The translations under genes were made by a program, and so were the position numbers. A stretch of DNA of 64,000 bases from Cerrena zonata (Eukaryota; Basidiomycota; Agaricomycetes; Polyporales; Cerrenaceae), in NCBI GenBank assembly GCA_038087015.1, contig JASBNA010000058.1, forward strand, positions 186,001-250,000. Reading direction: 5' to 3'. Under the pieces are notes generated by a model, which was not told the origin of the DNA, searched no databases, and saw nothing but the letters and a program-made list of their open reading frames with translations. Shown one piece after another: positions 9,337 to 18,692 of this stretch (position 1 is the stretch's first letter; the number at the start of each line of letters is the position of its first letter).

Positions 9337-12300
9337 TTACTCTTCCACCGATACATGGATCAAGTAGTCTAAGGACTTACCGACGGCATTGATGTGCCAG
9401 GGCACTAACAGAACCGCGTCTTTATGATCTACTTCCTGTTGATCGAGATTATCTGTAGTAACGTCTAATTTTGTAGATGAAGTAGACGTTTGGATTTCAG
9501 TTAAGCCCAAAATATCATTCAATGATATTAATTTTTTATATTGCTCTAACATAATCTTCATGATAGCGTCAAGTTTCCAGAAATTGGAACAACTGAGTAT
9601 AGTGGTTTCATAGACTAAATATTTTTTAACAGAACCACCATCACCAACTTCTTCTGAATCATTTCCACACTCTTTCAACAAGTATCCAATCTTCATTCCT
9701 AGTTTTGAAGGGGAAGTAAATGACGGTAAGGCTGTACGAGGGATCACTGCTGTTATATCGCTATTTCGATCATGTAAAACAACATCTGATTCGTTGAATA
9801 TGATTCCTGGTCCATTGGCCCCATCAACACCTGCTCCAACAGTGCTGTGCCCATTGGTAGCAACATTGTTGGTTGTCCCAGAAGCTCCAGTACCTACCAA
9901 GTCTTGTGGCGATAAAAAGTTACCGGGGGCGTTCAAGAATTGTTGCGGAGAATGGAAATTAATACCTCCATTATGAGATGGTGAAGTTATCATAGTGGCA
10001 CCAGTAGTTGTAGGGCTAGAATTACTTGACGGAGGAAAGTTGTTGAAATTCTTGAAAAAATCCGGAGCTGATCCTGGGGCAGAAGGTGTAGTAGCACTTC
10101 CCATACCGGTAGGCGCTGCATTCTTTTGCCCCCCAGAGACAATATTAGATGATGAGTTTTGTTGACCCTGTTGTTGTTGGTTTAATCCGGTCAATAAACC
10201 CGAGGTCGATGAAGGTTGTGCTTGTCCAACTACAGTATTACCAGAACTGTTCAGACCAGTTGTACTGTTAGAGCTTCCTGCTATTGTAGCGGCAGCCGTA
10301 CTCAATCCAACGTTGTTGTTACTGGACGCATTGCTGGCATCATCTTGTACAAGATCATTATCATCTGGACTGACGTCACGGTTCGAAGTGAAGTCAACAT
10401 TGAATAAAACCCTAGGAGTCCTATTGACAGACAAAACAATCAATGAAACATCTTTATATTTCATACTAAGTCTCTTCCAATGAACCAATTCGTCATCGGG
10501 AATAACGTTATTAATTCTTGTTAAGACCAAGAATTTCTTACCACCTAAACCACTTGTCTTTTTGATTATTTCGGCATTCAAAGTCTTGAATAATTCATTA
10601 GAAATATTCCAAATCTCATCTATAACCTCACCCATTTCATAAATATCTTTAGTATGTTTCTTATTATTAGTAGGCGAACAGTACCAAGATTTGACATGAG
10701 TGGTAACACCAAACGGATCAGACCATGCTGCTGAAACCCAGTTTTTATCCACAGTTCTTTCGTAAGCCAAATGTAAAAATATATCGTCATTATATGCCAA
10801 ACTTGTACTTTCCTTCCCACCATTAGACAAAAATTTGAATTGAAGCTTGCTAGGTGGGGATTTCACTAAGTTTGTGAATAACGACTTGGTTAATTGTTTA
10901 GTCGTCAATGATTTTAATCCCAGGAAAGGGTCAGGGCACTTGTTATACAAAGTCATGGATATTCTACTAAGTTTAAAGTTAGATAAGTACCTGACTGATT
11001 TTTGATTGGCAACTTGTTTAAAGATGAAAGAAGCTGGAATAACATGTGTAAAAATTTCAACTAAAGGTAATTGATGTTGATTCAAAAATAACTTGAAGTT
11101 ACGGCATATCTTCGATATTTGTAACATGGAGTTAACATTATCATCAAAGTCAACAAATAATAGTAATAATGGACGATCAAATTCAAAACTATTGGTTTTG
11201 TTTATTAAGTCTAGTTTTATCAACTCTACCAAAGAAGTCAACCGTTTATTGATCTTCTTATAAACGTCCGTGTATGACGATGTAACACTATCTTCTCCTT
11301 TGTTCATCAATAACAATCCATCATTAATACTTTCAAAATCCTGTTTGGAATCAAGGCTTTGTAGGTTCAATTTAGTTATATTCCCGAAATGTCCCTCATT
11401 ATAGTTATAAATTAATGAGTTTAAAAACTCGGAATTACAATAATTTTCTTCTTGACTTCTTTCCGAAATTAATAAGACCTGGAAATTCTTGGGCCCATTG
11501 AGTGGACTGTAATTCAAATATCCCCAGAATCTGAGACCAACGCTATTTAAGTTGATTATCTCGTCGTTGTTTTTGAGGACCCTAGCTTTATTATCCAATA
11601 ACTGGAAAAGATGGTCTTCATCATTCTTTATGTATGAATTGACTTTATTAAAGCTTTCAATTATCTCTTTATAATGACGATAATTTTCTTCGTTCCGTTG
11701 ATTAACTGTGTAAAATGAATCCCATTTAATTGAATTTAATTTCTTCAACTGTGACTTCGGATTGAGGATGTCATCATTCGCAATATCATCTAAGAAGCTG
11801 AGTTGATTGGTGAGTTCATCCTGTACTGTACTATCTTGAGGATCCTGTGGACTAATTTCGTTTATGAATTCATTTAAACTTACTTTATAACATAATGGAA
11901 ATAGTTTGAAGAATTTGGATTCAAATTGAGATATTGGTACACCAATATCTACGGAGCTAAATGTATCATTTTCAGTAAGCTTAGATGCATTTGAGGGCAA
12001 ACTCAATCTTAAATTCGATTCATATTTATTTAATCCCAAGTCAAACACTAAATTCAGGCCAAGCCATTTAAGAAATTCGTCTAAATGATTGACTTTCACT
12101 ACCAATTCATTATTCTGATTTATCTCAAAATCATTCTCTTCTTCATCAACATCCATATTAAAGTCGGATGTCACGGTTGAAATATTCATGGAACCACTTA
12201 TATTGTTTAAAAGAAACAAACTTGGTATTGAAACCACATTTATCCCTCTTAATATCAAAGGTAAGCAGTTAGACGATTCAGAAATTCCGACAGTCTTAGA

Positions 12301-15078
12301 CGGTGAAGACACGGCAGGAGTGTTACCAGTGCTTACTGGGGACTGGTCTTTCTTAGAGTCATCATCAGGTGAAAACGACTCATGACCTTGAAAGTCATCT
12401 TGAAATACCGGAGCAGAAGGAGGAGGTTGTAATTGTTTGTTATCAAAAATACTGGATGGAGATCCTGTTACCATCTGGTTGTTATCAACAAAGCTTGAAT
12501 TCATTCCAAGCGGAGAATCAAATTTGGAACCGGTATTATATTTTGCAGCTTGACCCAATGGAGAGAAAAATCCACCTGAATTGGTTAAAGTAGATTGGCT
12601 GACTTGCTTTTGAGTTGTATCCAAATTATTTCCTTGATTCGATGATCCTTGATCGTTATTAGTATTGAGCTTCAAAGGTGGGGAGTTCTGTTCTTTTGAG
12701 TGATCAACAATCTTGTTTTGATTAATGTCTTCATCTTCATCACTTTCTTCTTCTTCTTCTTCTTCTTCTTCATCGTCACTTTGATCGCTAGGATCATCAT
12801 CATCTGCAATTGCATTTTCATTATCTTCATTACTGACAATTCCACGATCTTGATTTTCTGAGCGAATTATGCCCAACCCTCTTTCATTCAGAATATCAAA
12901 ACTATGACCACGATCTTCTTTTTTAACTGGATATTCGTACCCACTGACACTTGTTGCTCGTAACTTTCTCTTTTTTGACTCACTATCAGAACCAGCTGAT
13001 AATTCTTTATCGACATAAAATTTCCCTCCCTTCCCGTATTTTGTATCTATATTGCTTTTAATTATTGGATTGAATAAAAGGGGAGAAAAAACCGACTTAT
13101 TGTCAATTTCGGGAGCACCTGAAGGAGTCCATGAAGTTCCAAAATGACCTAGATGATTGTTATGAAAGTTTAGATTCTTCTGGTCATTGAAAAGATTTTT
13201 TTGATCGGGAATAGTTCCCGAAGATTGAGGTGCCGATGAGGGTATTATTGGGGTTGGCACAATGGGCAATGGGGCACCTGGGTCGTCGTATACTTGAGGA
13301 GTTTGAGTTTTCAAATAACGTAATGGAGCTATTGTCATTTGATCTTTTGGAATATCAATATAAGTGCTATTAGAAACAGTTGTAGATGGTCTTGGTTTAG
13401 GTTCCTTGAACTCTTTCTCGACATCCTTTTCCAATTCCTTATTGGTTTCGTCTTGCTGCGTTTCATAAAATAAGTCAAGTTCTTTAGTAGAATCTTTATC
13501 TGTTTGTATGGGTTTACTTTCTTCGTCAACCTCAATTGGTTGAGATGATGGTTGCTGTTCAAAGTTATTGTCGAATTGAGGTTCAATGGGCTTTGCTGAT
13601 TCTGACTGATCTTCATCACTACTATCATCCCCAAATAGATCGTCCAATTGATCTTCCTCATTCGCTTGATTTTCTTGTTCTTCTTGATTTTCGATCATTT
13701 GATCACCTTCGTTCAAATGGTTACCTTTTTGATCTTGATGAGTGTCTTTCGTTTCATTTTGGAAAAAATTCATTGACTCGTTCGGTGCCATGGATATATC
13801 GAAAATGTCATTCATCATGCTATTAGTCATGTCTAGGTGATCTTCATTTTTAACAGTGCTGCCAGTTTCATTATTTGTAGGTCCAGTAGAATGTGGACCA
13901 GTTGATAGAGCACTAGCACTGGGAGCCGTAAAGTTATTTGATGACGATTTGAATTGGTGAGTTGAAATGCTAAAATCCATAAAGTCAGATATAAGACCTA
14001 AGGGGTCAATGTCAGGAGAAGAGTTTCTGAATGGTTGATTTTGAGAAAGCTGGTTTTGATTTTCATAAACTTGCTTTTCAATATAACCGAATTGCAAAAG
14101 ACATAATTTCCAAGGCCAAAGAATAAATTTTTTATTATCAACCAGATGAACGAATTTGGAAATATTTGAAGTTTGGTTGTTAAGATGCTGTAAATTTGGA
14201 ATAAGTTTCACCCATAGGAATTTTTCATTTGATAGGTCTACTCCAGTACTCAATCTGATCAATTTGATCAAGTTTTCACAATTTTTAGGAGGATTATAAG
14301 TAAAACTTTGTTTTTTATTCACATTGTCGTATAAATGACACCTAATCCCAGAGGGGATCAAATAAATAATAAAATTTGAGTCTAGAGCCATCGGATCATT
14401 ATGATCCACTATTGACGAGTTGAATAGCGAAAGATTACGCTTTGTCGATATTGATAATAACAAGTCACCATTAGGTAATAAGATTGGATCTATATGAATG
14501 ATTGAATTTGATAAATTTTGATTGACGACTGCATGATTACCAAATAAGTGAGCAACGTTATTCAATGACAAATTATATAAAACTAGTTTTTTAATAGCCT
14601 TCAAAAAACTTAAACTAGCGTATGCGAGGTATTCATCTTTACGATCAATTGATTTGGAATTTGGATTTGATAAATAATCCACTGGAACATTATTACAGAA
14701 CCTGACTTCTAAACGGGAATATTCTTTGGATAGATCCCACGGAGGGGTATAATTGGTGTTATTCTGCTGACTCTGTTGCAGGGGTTCTTGGTTTTGTTCA
14801 TTTTGTTGATCGTCTTCATTTTTCCACTCCTGATCTCCATTCGAATCGGTTGGATCATTTTCATACGTAAGAACAAACTGGTACAAGCATTTATTGTAGT
14901 ACGTGACTAATACACGAGGGTGGTCGTACCTTATTGACAATTCCAACTCTAGCAAAGATTGATCATTTAGCTCGGTGGATGCTTTTTGGCCATACACCGT
15001 ATATGACACATTTGATAGATGGCCCAACTTATAAAAATTGGTTAGTATGCGGGATGCATTGAGACTTTCTGTCAACAT
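9337..15078 (-). CDS. SSN2: Mediator kinase-module subunit Med13 (Srb9/Ssn2)
   Basis: A single clean frame of 1913 residues starting at ATG (MLTESLNASRIL); the open frame begins three codons earlier at GTG. The N-terminal block (SRILTNFYKLGHLSNVSYTV) and the last residues (VPWHINAVGKSLDYLIHVSV) are the conserved ends of Med13. Between them are long low-complexity Asp/Glu/Asn/Ser segments (an acidic run at about 760-790) and a conserved central-to-C-terminal region. In the family this protein has an Argonaute-like MID/PIWI fold and links the Cdk8-cyclin C-Med12 module to core Mediator, mostly repressing transcription. It is longer than the S. cerevisiae protein (about 1420), mainly through disordered insertions. 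Its intact 5.7 kb frame is a useful contrast to the broken genes nearby. Confidence 0.9.
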   Translation of the reverse strand: MLTESLNASRILTNFYKLGHLSNVSYTVYGQKASTELNDQSLLELELSIRYDHPRVLVTYYNKCLYQFVLTYENDPTDSNGDQEWKNEDDQQNEQNQEPLQQSQQNNTNYTPPWDLSKEYSRLEVRFCNNVPVDYLSNPNSKSIDRKDEYLAYASLSFLKAIKKLVLYNLSLNNVAHLFGNHAVVNQNLSNSIIHIDPILLPNGDLLLSISTKRNLSLFNSSIVDHNDPMALDSNFIIYLIPSGIRCHLYDNVNKKQSFTYNPPKNCENLIKLIRLSTGVDLSNEKFLWVKLIPNLQHLNNQTSNISKFVHLVDNKKFILWPWKLCLLQFGYIEKQVYENQNQLSQNQPFRNSSPDIDPLGLISDFMDFSISTHQFKSSSNNFTAPSASALSTGPHSTGPTNNETGSTVKNEDHLDMTNSMMNDIFDISMAPNESMNFFQNETKDTHQDQKGNHLNEGDQMIENQEEQENQANEEDQLDDLFGDDSSDEDQSESAKPIEPQFDNNFEQQPSSQPIEVDEESKPIQTDKDSTKELDLFYETQQDETNKELEKDVEKEFKEPKPRPSTTVSNSTYIDIPKDQMTIAPLRYLKTQTPQVYDDPGAPLPIVPTPIIPSSAPQSSGTIPDQKNLFNDQKNLNFHNNHLGHFGTSWTPSGAPEIDNKSVFSPLLFNPIIKSNIDTKYGKGGKFYVDKELSAGSDSESKKRKLRATSVSGYEYPVKKEDRGHSFDILNERGLGIIRSENQDRGIVSNEDNENAIADDDDPSDQSDDEEEEEEEEESDEDEDINQNKIVDHSKEQNSPPLKLNTNNDQGSSNQGNNLDTTQKQVSQSTLTNSGGFFSPLGQAAKYNTGSKFDSPLGMNSSFVDNNQMVTGSPSSIFDNKQLQPPPSAPVFQDDFQGHESFSPDDDSKKDQSPVSTGNTPAVSSPSKTVGISESSNCLPLILRGINVVSIPSLFLLNNISGSMNISTVTSDFNMDVDEEENDFEINQNNELVVKVNHLDEFLKWLGLNLVFDLGLNKYESNLRLSLPSNASKLTENDTFSSVDIGVPISQFESKFFKLFPLCYKVSLNEFINEISPQDPQDSTVQDELTNQLSFLDDIANDDILNPKSQLKKLNSIKWDSFYTVNQRNEENYRHYKEIIESFNKVNSYIKNDEDHLFQLLDNKARVLKNNDEIINLNSVGLRFWGYLNYSPLNGPKNFQVLLISERSQEENYCNSEFLNSLIYNYNEGHFGNITKLNLQSLDSKQDFESINDGLLLMNKGEDSVTSSYTDVYKKINKRLTSLVELIKLDLINKTNSFEFDRPLLLLFVDFDDNVNSMLQISKICRNFKLFLNQHQLPLVEIFTHVIPASFIFKQVANQKSVRYLSNFKLSRISMTLYNKCPDPFLGLKSLTTKQLTKSLFTNLVKSPPSKLQFKFLSNGGKESTSLAYNDDIFLHLAYERTVDKNWVSAAWSDPFGVTTHVKSWYCSPTNNKKHTKDIYEMGEVIDEIWNISNELFKTLNAEIIKKTSGLGGKKFLVLTRINNVIPDDELVHWKRLSMKYKDVSLIVLSVNRTPRVLFNVDFTSNRDVSPDDNDLVQDDASNASSNNNVGLSTAAATIAGSSNSTTGLNSSGNTVVGQAQPSSTSGLLTGLNQQQQGQQNSSSNIVSGGQKNAAPTGMGSATTPSAPGSAPDFFKNFNNFPPSSNSSPTTTGATMITSPSHNGGINFHSPQQFLNAPGNFLSPQDLVGTGASGTTNNVATNGHSTVGAGVDGANGPGIIFNESDVVLHDRNSDITAVIPRTALPSFTSPSKLGMKIGYLLKECGNDSEEVGDGGSVKKYLVYETTILSCSNFWKLDAIMKIMLEQYKKLISLNDILGLTEIQTSTSSTKLDVTTDNLDQQEVDHKDAVLLVPWHINAVGKSLDYLIHVSVEE

Positions 15079-15339
15079 TTCAAACACTAGTCTCTATTTC
15101 GGATGGAGGTAATGTACCCGTTGGCGTCTTTCAGTTGTATTTGCTTAAAACGAACCTGGTTGAAACTGGCGGCTAATGACAATTCGACTTTTTTTAATGG
15201 GATCTTTTAGATCTGTGAGCATGAAAAAAAATGCTTGCACTAAGGTTAAATTATAGAATTTATAATTTATATAATTTATCGTTTATACAGTTTATAATTT
15301 ATGTAATTTGTAATATATATAATTTATATATTATACATG

Positions 15340-16026
15340 TTACAATTTCTGGTAGTTGAACTTGTTGGCCAATACATTATCTCTGAAGTCATTCACGCCT
15401 AGCGCACTGGTATGACCCCAGGGTTTCTCTTTATTCTCTTTATCGATTGCCAGGGCAAAACACGATAACCAACCTTCTCTGGAGTATTTTTTATTGATGG
15501 CGTCGAGAGTGTCGATATGAATAAGGTGGGTGTTTAGCCCCACGTTATCCAATATCGTGGCAATCTGCAAAATCAGCCCAAGACTGGTAATGAACCCAGA
15601 ATCACCCAAATCCTGGTGTCTGATGATGGCTTCAGCCACTGCATCGGCGTAGGGCTTGTTCCCGTTGGTTTGTTTCAAGATAAGTTCTCTGGATATGATT
15701 CCGCCATAGAACTCAAAGGACATTTGGGTTGCCAGCATGTTTTTCTCGGTAGTAGCAATATCGTGGAGTAGACTGGTGACGAAGACCACCTCTGGTTCAA
15801 GCTCCCAGTCAGGGAACTGGTCCTTGATTATGGCCACGCTGTACTGGAATACCCGAAGCGAATGGAGCAAGACCGGGGGAGGTAATTCCTCCGTGACATA
15901 ATCCAAGACAAACTTGGCCAACGGTGTCGAAGGAAGATCCACCACTGACTGGCTGGTGGGAGGCTTGAAAGCTTGAGTGGCCACTTTCACGTTTCTTGGA
16001 ATTTTGGTGAATCCGTATTTTGACAT
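15340..16026 (-). CDS. DDI2: HD-domain cyanamide hydratase-like protein (Ddi2/Ddi3 family)
   Basis: 228 residues, the usual size for fungal cyanamide hydratases, which hydrate cyanamide to urea using a zinc-bound HD domain. The metal-binding pattern is visible: His in LLHSLRVF (near residue 54), the HD pair in SLLHDIATT (near 88) and a later His/Asp in IIRHQDLGD. The segment DAINKKYSREGW is typical of the family. Codon choice is unusual: the first 80 codons favour G or C at the third position (GTG, GCC, AAG, CTC, GTC), unlike the A/T-ending codons of neighbouring DYN2 and APT1. That may reflect horizontal acquisition or relaxed codon selection. S. cerevisiae homologues are subtelomeric and DNA-damage inducible; here it sits between Mediator and dynein genes. 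Confidence 0.8.
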   Translation of the reverse strand: MSKYGFTKIPRNVKVATQAFKPPTSQSVVDLPSTPLAKFVLDYVTEELPPPVLLHSLRVFQYSVAIIKDQFPDWELEPEVVFVTSLLHDIATTEKNMLATQMSFEFYGGIISRELILKQTNGNKPYADAVAEAIIRHQDLGDSGFITSLGLILQIATILDNVGLNTHLIHIDTLDAINKKYSREGWLSCFALAIDKENKEKPWGHTSALGVNDFRDNVLANKFNYQKL

Positions 16027-16466
16027 TTTGTTTCAATTGTCAATTGTCAATTGTCTTGCTAGGGGGGTTCGAACGGGTATATAATCTTATAAATACCTTT
16101 TCGGAAGAGCAAGAAACGCTCATGAAAGGAGAATTGCTAGATATACGGTGTTTAGGATGTGGGGTGAAGCCATGAAATCTCTTGAGATGGAGTTTGACAG
16201 CAACTTACTCATGACTTTTTATTCAGCTTAAACCTCCTTCTTCCATCATCTTATCTATAGACATGGCAAAGCTTGTTACTCTCATAGACAAAGTTGTTCG
16301 CGGGAAAAATTGTAGGGGTGCACTTCTTTTTGTTGCCTTTTTTTTTGATTTTGAAGTAATTAAAGACAACAAGTAAACAAAATAGACGGAAATTGTTTAG
16401 AGAAGTGTCATTTAGAAACCAACCACCTCTAATTGAACAAGCCATAGGAAATACAACAGCGTGGAA

Positions 16467-16763
16467 ATGTCTGCTATCGATAATATACCCGCATCATCTG
16501 AAGAGCTTCCAATTTTGAAGGCATCTGATTTGGCCGAAGATATTCAAACCAGGATATTAGAGTTATCACAGGAAGCAACTCACACGTATTCAGTGGAAAA
16601 AGATATTGCTACATTTTTGAAGAAAGAATTGGATCAACTTTATGGACCAACTTGGCACGTTATTGTTGGGAAAAGCTTTGGCTCGTATGTCACTCATGAA
16701 CAAGGTTACTTTATTTATTTTTACATTGGAGAATTAGCATTTTTATTATTTAAAAGTGGATAA
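16467..16763 (+). CDS. DYN2: Dynein light chain LC8 (Dyn2)
   Basis: 98 residues from ATG at 16467; the GTG two codons earlier is not used. The LC8 core is clear: IEL-type helices, VEKDIATFLKKELDQLYGPT, then WHVIVGKSFGSYVTHE and FIYFYIGELAFLLFKSG. The dimeric protein is a hub that binds short linear motifs; it supports dynein function and nuclear pore assembly (Nup159 in S. cerevisiae). The S. cerevisiae gene has two introns, but this one is intronless. It converges on APT1 with only 81 bp between stops. Confidence 0.95.
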   Translation: MSAIDNIPASSEELPILKASDLAEDIQTRILELSQEATHTYSVEKDIATFLKKELDQLYGPTWHVIVGKSFGSYVTHEQGYFIYFYIGELAFLLFKSG

Positions 16764-16844
16764 TCCAATGCCCCTACAATACCCTTTTCAAAAATGCATG
16801 CAAAAGAAGTTCGTCACGTTTTATAATTATGATTATATACTTAA

Positions 16845-17398
16845 TTAAGCACCTAATTTTTCGGTTTGACCACTTAATAAAGTGAAGACTGGTTTACCTA
16901 ATTTATCTCTACCGTGTAAGAAATCTAATTCCATAACGAATAAATATTCTAAAATTTCTGCTTCAGACTTATTAACTAATTCACCGGCTGCAAAAGCACT
17001 ACCACCAGTTGCCAAAATATCATCAACGATAACGACTTTAGAACCTTTTGGAATAACCCCTTGTTGGATTTCAAATTTATCACTACCGTATTCTTTTTGG
17101 AATTCTGCACAAATGGTTGGTCCTGGTAATTTACCCGGCTTTCTAACTGGAATAAACCCGGCATTCAAAGCCAAAGCCAAGGTGGGCCGAAAAGAAACCC
17201 TCTACTTTCTAACCCAACAACATAATCAACCTTGGTTTCGCCAATATGTAATTGGAAGGCTTTAACTAATTTTTGAAACGATTCGGGTTGTGCAAAAATT
17301 GGTAAGAAATCTTCAAAAAGAACTCCTTCCGAAGGAAAGTTTGGAAATTTTTTCAAAGCACCTTTTAATTCTTTGGCAATTGAAGCAATCTCGGACAT
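16845..17398 (-). CDS. APT1: Adenine phosphoribosyltransferase, with a frame break
   Basis: The first frame (17398 to 17165) gives MSEIASIAKELKGAL, then the substrate region VVGLESRGFLFGP, and runs out of phase at about 17181-17184. The rest (17180 to 16845) carries ALNAGFIPVRKPGKLPG and the PRPP-binding signature VVIVDDILATGGS. Adding one A (CCACC to CCAACC on the coding strand) restores GPTLALALNAGF, the normal family sequence. The joined product of about 184 residues is the usual length. It salvages adenine to AMP using PRPP. Both halves are well conserved, so a sequencing error is more likely than a pseudogene. Confidence 0.88.
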
Positions 17399-17544
17399 AT
17401 TATTACACTACTAGATACGTTCAGGTATTCAAAGAAACCAATGTCATCGGACCTTTTTCAATATCAATTTTTTTTTTTCCGATCCTCATCAAAAAGAAAA
17501 AAAAAAAAAAAAAAAAATGGAAAGAAAGCGAGCCACATAACGTT

Positions 17545-18362
17545 TTAAGAAATGGTATCACCATAACCAGGGATTTTGGCACCGCAGGCCAAGTATCTGG
17601 GGTCAGAGATACAGGTAAAGATGGGCTTTGTACTGAGCGAGCTGACTCTGACTTTGGGATGCGTTCGCCAGGCTGTGGCTTCAACGTTTCTGGGTTTCTT
17701 CGTGGTTGGATTTTTCCAACTACGGGAATGTTCAACGGTTAGTTCACGGACTTTGCAGTCTTCAATTTCAACGAAATGGGCTTGCATAAACACTTGCCCC
17801 GTGGAGTTGGCTGGAGCCGTGCAAGTGTAAGCACCACTGATCGTCAAGGTCGATTCAACAGAAAGCATATAGTCCAAATTTGCTTTCCAGTTCCCCCGTA
17901 ATCGATAGCGTACCCAAAGTCAGCGCCACTGGTTCCACCTAAAGTAAACCCGATGTTCAAGACTAGGGACCCTCCGTCTCCGTGCTGGCTATTCAAGCAC
18001 CCAGAGATTGGGATCCTGGGTCCTAGGACCGTAGTTCGTGTTCCTCCGTTGAATTCGTACCACTTATTCTTATTTTCCTTGGTGTTGGATGCTCCACTGA
18101 ACATGGTCCCTCCGGTTCTGCTAGCAGTATCTAGCTTTGACGAGTGTAGAATCACCGATCCGTTTTCTTCGCAAACGATAACATTGTCACGGCTCTTGAA
18201 GTTTTCCACATCCAAGAGCCCTGCAGAACTGGCTACTCTAACAATCTTATAGTTATCTAGGGCCTTTTTGGGCACCAGTTTAAAATCTCTAATACCTCCC
18301 ACTGTGTTGGCAGCTGCCCCACAAGTAAGCAAAAGGCATCCGCAAACACATGCGAACTTCAT
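17545..18362 (-). CDS. Predicted secreted protein of unknown function, with a frame break
   Basis: Start ATG at 18362 (MKFACVCGCLLLTCGAAA); this hydrophobic N-terminus looks like a signal peptide cleaved near residue 18. The mature part is rich in Gly, Thr and Ser, with scattered Cys residues and no membrane segment or GPI tail that I can see. The first frame runs to about 17890 (GYAIDYGG) and ends in unrelated residues. A second frame continues NWKANLDYMLSVEST to the stop at 17545. One extra G in the GGGGG run (CCCCC at 17893-17897) joins them into about 273 residues. The C-terminal part has paired Cys (AYTCT, EDCK, FTCI, YLACG). I do not recognise the family. It is divergent to SPT5, 330 bp away. 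Confidence 0.6.
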
Positions 18363-18392
18363 CTTTACAGTACTATCGCTCACGGCCCCCAA

Positions 18393-18692
18393 ATGGTTCC
18401 TTCCCCCTTCTTATATCCCTCGTTGTTAATGATATGCTATCATCATCATATAGTTGCAAATACTGCCCTCCAACATGTAAACCCGGCCTCAACCTGCACT
18501 TTAAATCGCTGGTACGCTGGAAACCAAAAAAAAATCGACAACGCTCACAAAAAAAAAAAAAATACAGGAAATAATCAAGTTAAAAAAGCGCTTGCCAATT
18601 TGAAAAGCTTTCCCCATCTGCACTCTAAAGGTTCATCTGGCCATAGATACTATACTAAAGTTTGGTGAATCATTTAATCAATCATATTTGCC
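18393..18692. promoter_or_regulatory. Divergent promoter region between the secreted-protein gene and SPT5
   Basis: 300 bp between divergent starts with A tracts at about 18525-18562. No specific factor site stands out to me. Confidence 0.4.

Noticed and set aside
17290..17742. 150-codon plus-strand frame across APT1 and the secreted-protein gene
   Set aside because: Antisense shadow passing through a long A tract; composition is that of the complementary genes.
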